Positions 57,108 through 64,000 of a DNA stretch of 64,000 bases are shown here, in pieces. Source of the DNA: Vitrella brassicaformis (Eukaryota > Sar > Vitrellaceae); contig CDMY01000370.1 in NCBI GenBank assembly GCA_001179505.1, positions 33,513 through 97,512 of the forward strand, in the 5' to 3' direction. The number at the start of each line of letters is the position of its first letter. Position 1 is the stretch's first letter. Position numbers and translations under genes: made by a program. The notes below the pieces were generated by a model. It was not told the DNA's origin. It worked only from the letters and a program-made list of their open reading frames with translations, and searched no databases.

Positions 57108-57522
57108 GGCGAGTCGTCAGAAGGTGGCGTACTTGTACGACCCCGACATCGGGAGCTACTGTCGAATGAATGGGAGAAAGCGAGGATTTGCAGAAAGACA
57201 GACAGACAGACAGACAGAGACACAGAGACACAGACGGCTCTTTTCTCCCCGTGTGTTGTATTGTGTTGTATAGTGCATGTCTTGGCGTGATGTAGAAAGC
57301 CTCCTCGACGCATCAAGATGACACGCAGTGCCACTCATCGTGGCATATGAACTATACAGAAAGCTGGAGTCAGACAGCCAGACACGATGTCATCGGGGTC
57401 AGGAGGACTGGAAATGCCATGCATTATCGTGTCAGCACAAGGCGAGTGCTCCTGAGCTGGAGACGTTCCACGAACAGAACCACATCAGCTTCCTCTCGCA
57501 AATCAACCCGGAAACCACCAAG
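57106..57522 (+). pseudogene. Truncated histone deacetylase (class I) relic
   Basis: Three pieces match the N-terminus of class I histone deacetylases. They are MASRQKVAYLYDPDIGSY (57106-57160), KPPRRIKMTRS (about 57299-57330), and LIVAYELYRKLE with ASAPELETFHEQNHISFLSQ (about 57335-57510). The expected YGPGHPMKP segment between the first two is missing. KMTHSL has become KMTRS with a frame change before LIVAYE, and the insertion SDSQTRCHRGQEDWKC replaces the usual VYRP. No catalytic domain (His-His, Asp-His-Asp) follows. Such enzymes remove acetyl groups from histone tails. This copy cannot do so and is a 5' fragment. Confidence 0.72.
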
Positions 57523-58261
57523 GTCACATACGCAAACACACACACACACACACACAGAGAGAGAGAGACAGAGAGAGAGTCAGTCTCAGAGAAGGATGCG
57601 CCATGCAACGTGCCATGCACGCAGGTGGACGTGTGCGTGTGTTGCTTACACTTGTCCGCGGATCAGGATTGTTGGGCCAGGGCGGCATGAGCTGACTGTC
57701 CGTTTGCACATCATCGCTTTCTCACGTTCATTGACAGCGGCCAACCAGCTGTGACCACACCCTGTGGACGTCTTGTTCCCATCAGAAATCAAATGCGACT
57801 GATCCGAGACATGTACTCGTGCGATTGATCGCTTGTAGTGCGACGACGGGATATAAAGTGAGGGAGGGAAGGAGGAAGAGAGACGCGTGCGTTGAGGGAG
57901 CTTTCAGACTGCGCAAGTTGGTGTTAAGTCATTGGTCTCAACATGGCCACTGGTCCCCTCAGCCACTTGACCAACACACTTGATGTCCCGACTGACTGAC
58001 CCGACCTTACATCCATCCATCCCGCCCCGCAAGAGAGAGAGAGAAAACTGCCTGCCCCTTCCTTCCATTCAACATAACAATGCATTGCATGCGCTGCACT
58101 GCACAGGTGCAGCTAGCTAGAGCTGACAAATACCATGCCAATCCATGCCTTTCTCCAGTAAGCCAATCGACCGCCAACAAGCCAGCCCCTCATCGACCTC
58201 ATTCAATTCACAAAACAAACATCATGCTCACTCTCGGTGATGAGTGGGGGACCAGGGTGGG
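57523..58261. other. Spacer with a TATA-like sequence
   Basis: The spacer has GA and CA repeats near 57540-57580 and the sequence GGGATATAAAGTGAGG at about 57847. It lies 3' to the deacetylase relic. I see no gene that the TATA-like word would obviously serve. Confidence 0.35.
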
Positions 58262-58829
58262 TCACTTGTTCTGCCTGTCCTCCTGCTGTCTCTCTTTGGG
58301 TGGGACGTCGTCCTCGTCTTTGTCGTCATCGTCGTCTTCCTCATCATCGTCATCGTCAGCATCCTGCGCCTGCTGCTTCAACTTCTTCAAGTCCACATAA
58401 CCTGGACAGACAGATAATCGTGGCGGCCTCAGCGACATCATTGGAGCCTCCCTGCAGGCTGACCTGTCTTCTTGCGGCTCTTGACGCGCTTTTCCCGCTC
58501 CTCCTTGCGGTCAGCACTGCATCATGAGACAACATTCAAGTAGTGCATATGCGCATGGTGTCTGTGTGTTCGGGGGGAGGCCCCTGGGGCTGACTCACTC
58601 GTCCAGTGTTCATCCTTCTTGGGGTCATCCTTCTCCTTCTCGTCCATGTGCACATGGCCCTCACCTGCGTGGCAACGCAAACATACGGCATGATTTGCCA
58701 TCTGACGGCCCTCTTCATTCATTCATGGTGAGTACCTTTCTGGCCACATCCCTTGTCGTCTTTGGGAAACTCACCGACGTCAGGTGCTTGGGGAGAGTGC
58801 GTGACGGATCCTTTCTTGGTGCCGGACAT
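58262..58829 (-). CDS. Small, highly charged acidic protein of unknown function
   Basis: Exons on the minus strand begin MSGTKKGSVTHSPQAPDVGE at 58829. They continue GEGHVHMDEKEKDDPKKDEH and DRKEEREKRVKSRKKTG. The last exon gives YVDLKKLKQQAQDADDDD, an Asp/Glu run, and ends PPKERQQEDRQNK at 58262. The phase between the second and third exons is not fully resolved (the GTGAGT donor and CAG acceptor differ by one). The protein is hydrophilic and probably disordered, and could be a nuclear or chaperone-type factor. No family is recognised. It shares a 116-base divergent promoter with the 58946 gene. Confidence 0.55.
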
Positions 58830-58945
58830 GATTAGTTGCTTCAGGCGATCGGAGACTGCCAGCCCCCACCGAGCCCCCCTCGAGTGTTCCCCCTCTGTCC
58901 CCTCCCCCCCACCATACCTCTCCCCCTGCATCGAAGGTGCTATCC

Positions 58946-61900
58946 ATGAGCGGAGTGCGGAGCGCCCTGACCAAGCAGCCCACAGTAGGCATTTCTGCGC
59001 ACCATCACCCGAGAATCTCATGCATACATTCTCTTGTGCCGTTGCCGCCTCTCTTTATTTGACGTAGGTTGGGTTTGCGGTGGGTCCCAAGAGGAAGAGA
59101 AAGCACTTCCGTGAGCACATGAATGCATGCTGGGACAAGTATGGCAAGGAGGCCGTCGACGCAACTTTCCACGACCTCGAGGCAGATGGAGCCATGGCGG
59201 AGGCGATATCGAACGATGCCTTTCGCGACAAGGCAACCAAGGTGGCGAAGAAGGTGGCCACCAAGTATGGGCTGGTCGAGAAAGACTTTTTGCAAGACTT
59301 CCTGGAGCTCCATGCCCTGTCCGAAGAGCGCGCCGGCATGGCTTCTGAGAGCAGCGACGAGCTGCTGTCCACGCTATACGAGAGGTGCTACGACCCCTCA
59401 TTCGAGCAGTTCGACCTCAATCTCTTCCTGTCGGTGGTGCAAGAGCTGGGAGACGGCAGGAACGGCCCGCGGACAACAGGCGACCTGCTGACGGTCATGC
59501 AGAAGCTGAGGATCGACGTCACGGGCGGCGGGGGCGGCAAGAGCCCCTCTCACTGCACATGCCGCATCACCTTTATCCAATTCGCCTCCCTCGTGCAGCA
59601 CTTCGTCCATGGCCTGCGGTTCAAGGCCGTCACACCTGCACATGCCGGAGCAGCAACAGCAGCAGGGGGCGAGGTGGCGTTGGGGTCCTTTCCCAAGCTG
59701 GCCACTCCCAAGGAGGCGTCAGAGGCGTCAGGGAGCAGCCGGGGCAGCCCCGCACAGAAGGGCTCATCAAGCGCCGAGGACCTGTGGGCCACATTGCAGA
59801 GCGACCTGGCGGAGATGAATGAGATGAAGGGAGAGCTGCCGGAGGGCTGCCTTGAAAGCCTCCAGCGGCTGGCCAAGAACTTCCGCACATTTGTCCTCCG
59901 CTATGCTCAGGTGAGACCCACTGCCATGAAAAGCGATGTCTGATGGCCAATGTATGTCTCACGCCTACCTGTCCTGTGTGTCCATCCATGTGTCCATCCA
60001 TCAGGAGCAGAAGACGCAGATCTTTCACAACAGGGTGGTGATGGCCCATGCACTGGAGCGCAGCAAACAGGTCAGTGGAGAGAGAGAGTAGGACAACGTA
60101 CAAGCCATACATCTGTCTGTCGTCCCCGTTGCTGGTTTGGTGCAATGCAGACAGTCGATGACCTTACGGCCCGTCTGGACAGCCGTGAGGGCCTGCTGGA
60201 GCGCATTCTCAAGAGAGACCATAAACTGACCCACGTACGTGACGTGACCCTTGGTGACTTACTGGTGTAGTGTGTGTAGAGGGTGTATGTATGTGCTGTG
60301 TCTGTATCGTGTCTGTATGTCAGGAGGTGCAAAGCCTTCAGAAGTCGTGTCGGGACCTCAAACGCACATACGAGGGGCGGCTCAATCAGCTCAAGTAAGT
60401 ACACACCTAACTCCCGGTGTCATGGATGGATCGACAGCTATCTTCTGCTTTGTCTGCATGGTGCCTCTGCCTTGGTGCGACTCACGAACACAGCATAGAG
60501 TTGGATGGCCTCCGTGAGCGCAACAAGCGTCTGGGTCAGGAGCTGGAGCAGATGATACTCAAGGAAACCACTGGCCCGCAAACAGACTTCGAACCTCTGG
60601 TACGCAAATCCCTATCCGCACCGCTGCTGCTCATTGACTGACACCTATGCGTCTGTCCGCCTTTAGGCGCCCCGAGCTCCCACATCGAAAGAGATGACCC
60701 AATTGCAGGAGGTGATATAACACAGAAAGATATCAGTAGATGGCACGTCTGTCTGTCCCAGAAGCTGCACCATGCTGAAGATGAGCTCGCGAAGGCCCGC
60801 AAGGAGATCACCAGGTTCTCACATCGTTGCAGGGCGCCTGACTGCATGCACTCATGTGTATGGTATGTGTGTCACTCACTGATTGATGTAGTCTGCAGAA
60901 GCACATAGAGCAGGGGAGGGAGGGGGATGTGCCCGGCGGGATGGGCGGCACCATGGCCCCCAAGACGCCCAGGGGAGGCCCCACAAGAGAGTCAGTGAGC
61001 ACACCCACCAAGCAGAGCAAGAACGAGCTCTCGGATCAGGTACCTCTTCTCGGCAAGCACGTGTGTGTCTCTGCCTTGCCTGCCTTCACACGCCGGCCTG
61101 TCTGTTTTGTTACGTTGTGTTGTGTCGTGTCGTGTCGTGTCGTGTGGTGTTTTGTGCGCAGGTTGACGTGATGCTGAAGAAGATGGATGTGCTGATGCAG
61201 GGGGACGAGCAGAGCATCCAGAACCTCTTCAAGGGCAGCTACTTCCAGCCCTCACTCGCCACAGAACTCGACAGGGCCGTACACGTAACTAACGAACAAC
61301 AGCAACGAAGAGACACCACACCATATTTCTCTGTGCCTTCCCTTGTGACACGAAGGATTCATCTGACGAGGAGGAGCTCGAGGGCATCCCGGAAGGAGAC
61401 GAGGAGGGCGGGGAGATCGGGGAGATCGGGGGACTCGCAAAGGAGCTGCAGGACGCGGCCGTTCGGCGGGACAGCGACGCCTCCTCGGCCTTTGCCGGCG
61501 CCCCCGCCACTCGCATGGCGGCGGGGCTACTGCGGTCCGACATGAGTGTGAGCCAGATGCACCTCAAGAGCAGCACCAGCCTCCATGCTGATGGCTTCAA
61601 CCTCGACGAGGTGGGGTGGGTGAATGGCTGGCTAGTGCACATGGCCTGGAAGCGGAGCACGTGTATGTGTATGTGTTGTCGTGTCCTGTGCGGTCCATGC
61701 AGATCAACGAGGATTTGGAGCAGATGATACTGCAGCGTGTGAATCTGGCCGAGAACAACCTGATGGACTTCCAAGGCGCCTTCATGAAGGAAATCGAAGC
61801 CGCAAAAGAGGTGGGTGGAGGGGACACCGGTCCTGTATATATGAGCGGCCAGCAGCCACCATGTCTCTGTCTGTGTCTCAGGCGTCCACCCGCATCCGTG

Positions 61901-63443
61901 ACTTGGAGAGCTCGCTTGAGGAGCTCCGTGAGGAGAACGACCGGCTACAGAAGGAACGAGACGACTGGTACCTAACAAATACACACCATACCATTGCCCC
62001 TTGCTTCTCACCTCACCGACCCACCCACGTATTCACCATAGGCGTGTCAAGGCGGAGCGGCGTGCGGCCACAAGTGCCGCCCAGGCCAACAGCAAGGCGG
62101 CCGGCGGAGGCGATGTCGCCGCTGCCTATTCCTACCCAGGCACTCTCGCGGAGCTCACGGCGGACCTGCCACCACTGGACGTCGCCCACGAGCCACCGGC
62201 AGCCAGCATTCGGGCGAACAAGGGCCGTTCGACGTTTGTTGCTGAGGGCGTCAAGAGCGCCCAGCGGTATGAAGCGATGCAGCGGGGCTGCTACGTCATG
62301 AAGATCGGGCCTAACGTCAGGAGCCGCCTCAAAGCCATCAGGGCCTTCACACGCAACAAGAGATTCATATGGCTCAGGTAGGTAGGTCGGAGTGTCCTTG
62401 GGAAAATGAGGAGGTAATCAATCGCTCGGCCGTCTGTCTGTCTGTCTGTCTGTCGATGAGCAACCTTTCGTTCAGTGAGGATTATCGGTATGTGTATTGG
62501 TCGAACGATCCGAAGGCCAAGGACTTCTACGCCATCCGAGACGACAAAGAGGAGCCAGTCGACGACACAGGGGCGGGGGTGCTGCAGAGCCTGCAGAGAG
62601 CTTCCTCAATCATCACTGGCGGGGGGCCGAAGTTCATCCCTCTAGAGGTCGCGGGGCAAGTGCACCCACTCACGGCCATCTGGATGGATGGATGGATGGA
62701 TGGTATCAGGCTGTGACGAGGTTCGAGTACGGCGAGAACAGCAGGGCGTTCCGTCTGCAGGAGTTCCGTTCTGACCGGGACTCGCCTCACCTATGCTTCT
62801 CCGTCTACACTGTGGCACGATCTCTGGACTTCGTCGCGTCTGCCGAGAAAGACATCGAGACGTGAGTGAGGGGAGGGAGACAGACAAACGACGTGCAGAC
62901 CGAGAGAGACACCATCTGTTCAATGTGTGTGTGTGTGTGTGTATGTGGGTGTGTGTGGTTTAGGTGGGTGGTAGGCCTCAGCTCGCTGATCCCCTACCAG
63001 CCCGGCCGCGAATTCTATACAATCGAGTCAGTGTCGTTCGTTCCCAACAACACACACAAACAGAATGAATGCATCACCCCTACGCCCGCGATATATATGT
63101 CTGCCTGTGTCTCTCTGTCTCTGTCGCCAGTGAGCTTCGCCTGAAGAAGTGTTTGCTGAAGATGGAGTACACCAACGCCGGCGTGGCGGCATGCTCCATC
63201 AACCAGACAGACCCCCCATCAGCAGCACATCCTGCCCCCCCAACAGCCACAGCAGCAGCAGGAGGTCCAGCCAGGCCCCAGGTGCCGCCGATGAAGCCAC
63301 TGCCCAAGTCGGGAGGGAACGCACAGAAGAGTCAGGGGGGCGGAGATAGCCCTGGCAGACATGCCAAGGAGAGTCCGGGGCGGGGTGGGGCTAAGGATAG
63401 CCCGGGGAGGGCCAAGAAGGAAAGCCCCAGGAGACACAAGTAA
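58946..63443 (+). CDS. Long coiled-coil protein with C-terminal PH-like domain
   Basis: Exon 1 (58946 to about 58984, MSGVRSALTKQPT) joins VGFAVGPKRKRKHFREHMNA. The first 280 residues are helical (KATKVAKKVATKYGLVEKDF, DLNLFLSVVQELG). A series of short exons encodes coiled coil: TVDDLTARLDSREGLLERIL, IELDGLRERNKRLGQELEQM and TRIRDLESSLEELREENDRL. From about 62270 a PH-like domain begins GCYVMKIGPNVRSRLKAIRA. It continues NKRFIWLSEDYRYVYWSND, then HLCFSVYTVARSLDFVA and WVVGLSSLIPYQPG. This pattern resembles the PH_12-type domains of plant FYVE/RCC1 proteins. The tail has repeated SPGR motifs and ends SPRRHK. Such proteins tether membranes or centriolar structures. About 15 exons. Confidence 0.75.
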
Positions 63444-64000
63444 GCCTTGTCATGGGCAAATGAGTGCCGTGCGGCAGGCAGGTCTTTTTTGTGTGCGTGA
63501 GTGTGTTTCATGTGATTGATGTGGCGGGTGGGTCACCACAGCCGCCTGTGTGTGTGTGTGTGCGTGTGGGTACGGCGGGCGTGGTGGATGGAAGAGACAA
63601 GACAGACACCCCATTGCTGATTTATTTGCATTTGTCTGTCTTTCAACTATTCAATTTCGATACATACGGACCGGAAGAGTCCTTTCTGTCCCACGTACCA
63701 TCCATCCATGTATGTGTGTACATACAGATATCGACACAGCACAGAGAGAGGCAGCACACATATGAGAGAGAGAGAGAGGCACAGAGAGAGGGGGGCACCG
63801 CACCGGGTAAGGGAAGGTAGAGGGGAGGGAGGCACCAGCCTAGGAGGGAGGGAAAGCTACACACACAGAGGCAGGCATGGATCAATGTCTGTCTGCAGGG
63901 ATACAGGCACGAGATGCATCTCTAGCTTTCTTGCTTGCTTGCTCAACCAACAGGACAATCAATCGCTACAAAACACCTCAGCTCCTCCCTGCGTCAGTCA
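63444..64000. other. 3' flank of the PH-domain gene
   Basis: It contains TG-rich, GA-rich and CATC simple repeats. I see no coding exon in the last 550 bases. Confidence 0.5.

Noticed and set aside
1-64000. tRNA, rRNA, insertion-sequence or transposase genes
   Set aside because: I looked for cloverleaf-type boxes, rRNA motifs and transposase or reverse-transcriptase signatures and saw none. A tRNA search program would be needed to exclude a tRNA.

Overview
This window is nuclear DNA from a photosynthetic or plastid-bearing eukaryote. Genes are dense, lie on both strands and are cut into many short exons by GT-AG introns. The gene content is that of a flagellated protist with a plastid: a PF20/SPAG16 axonemal protein, a pyruvate dehydrogenase E1 alpha with a plastid-type bipartite leader, a mitochondrial SDHAF3 factor, and CCCH zinc-finger proteins. 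Base composition, intron density, TG-rich introns and the mix of apicomplexan-like and algal-like genes point to a chromerid-type alveolate. Vitrella brassicaformis is my best guess; it is an inference and I could not search for it. Two 300-N assembly gaps are present (29487-29786 and 43122-43421).

Layout. 0.2-2.1 kb: triple-CCCH protein (-). 2.7-3.3: SDHAF3/ACN9 (+). 3.5-8.4: armadillo-like repeat protein (-). 8.5-11.9: secreted Pro/Thr-rich protein (+). 12.3-13.7: a decayed or unresolved locus. 13.8-16.2: conserved-looking unknown (+). 17.3-19.5: leader-bearing unknown (-). 19.7-29.3 is an unstable block. It holds two copies of a divergent gene pair (18.8-20.5 and 25.3-29.3), a frame-disrupted helical-repeat gene, a broken membrane-protein gene, an RG-rich protein and a frame-shifted unknown. 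30.6-32.4: plastid PDH E1 alpha (+). 32.8-34.5: CCCH-coiled-coil-RING (Unkempt-like) protein (+). 35.2-37.3: APC amino-acid/polyamine permease (-). 37.6-41.0: PF20/SPAG16 (+). 41.2-41.9: CIR_N splicing-type protein (-). 42.2-43.0: unknown (+). 44.1-44.9: coiled-coil protein (-). 45-47.4: repeat-rich spacer. 47.4-49.4: class I/II aminotransferase (-). 49.8-55.7: large secreted alpha/beta-hydrolase (+). 56.3-57.1: PLAC8 protein (-). 57.1-57.5: relic of a histone deacetylase (+). 58.3-58.8: small acidic protein (-). 58.9-63.4: coiled-coil protein with a C-terminal PH-like domain (+).

The genes do not form an operon-like pathway; most are independent, and several pairs are divergently transcribed from short shared promoters. 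The most striking non-coding signal is an 8-mer, TGCGAGCT (fuller form TGCGAGCTCA, often near-palindromic). By eye I find it ten times. All ten lie in 5' intergenic DNA, mostly within about 150 bases of a start codon, and none lie in exons. It is a candidate core promoter element.

The second main signal is local duplication and decay. A two-gene block was copied about 6-9 kb away. The promoter and leader region of the PDH gene is partly repeated in front of one of the copies. Fragments of a histone deacetylase and of a helical-repeat protein are left as pseudogenes.
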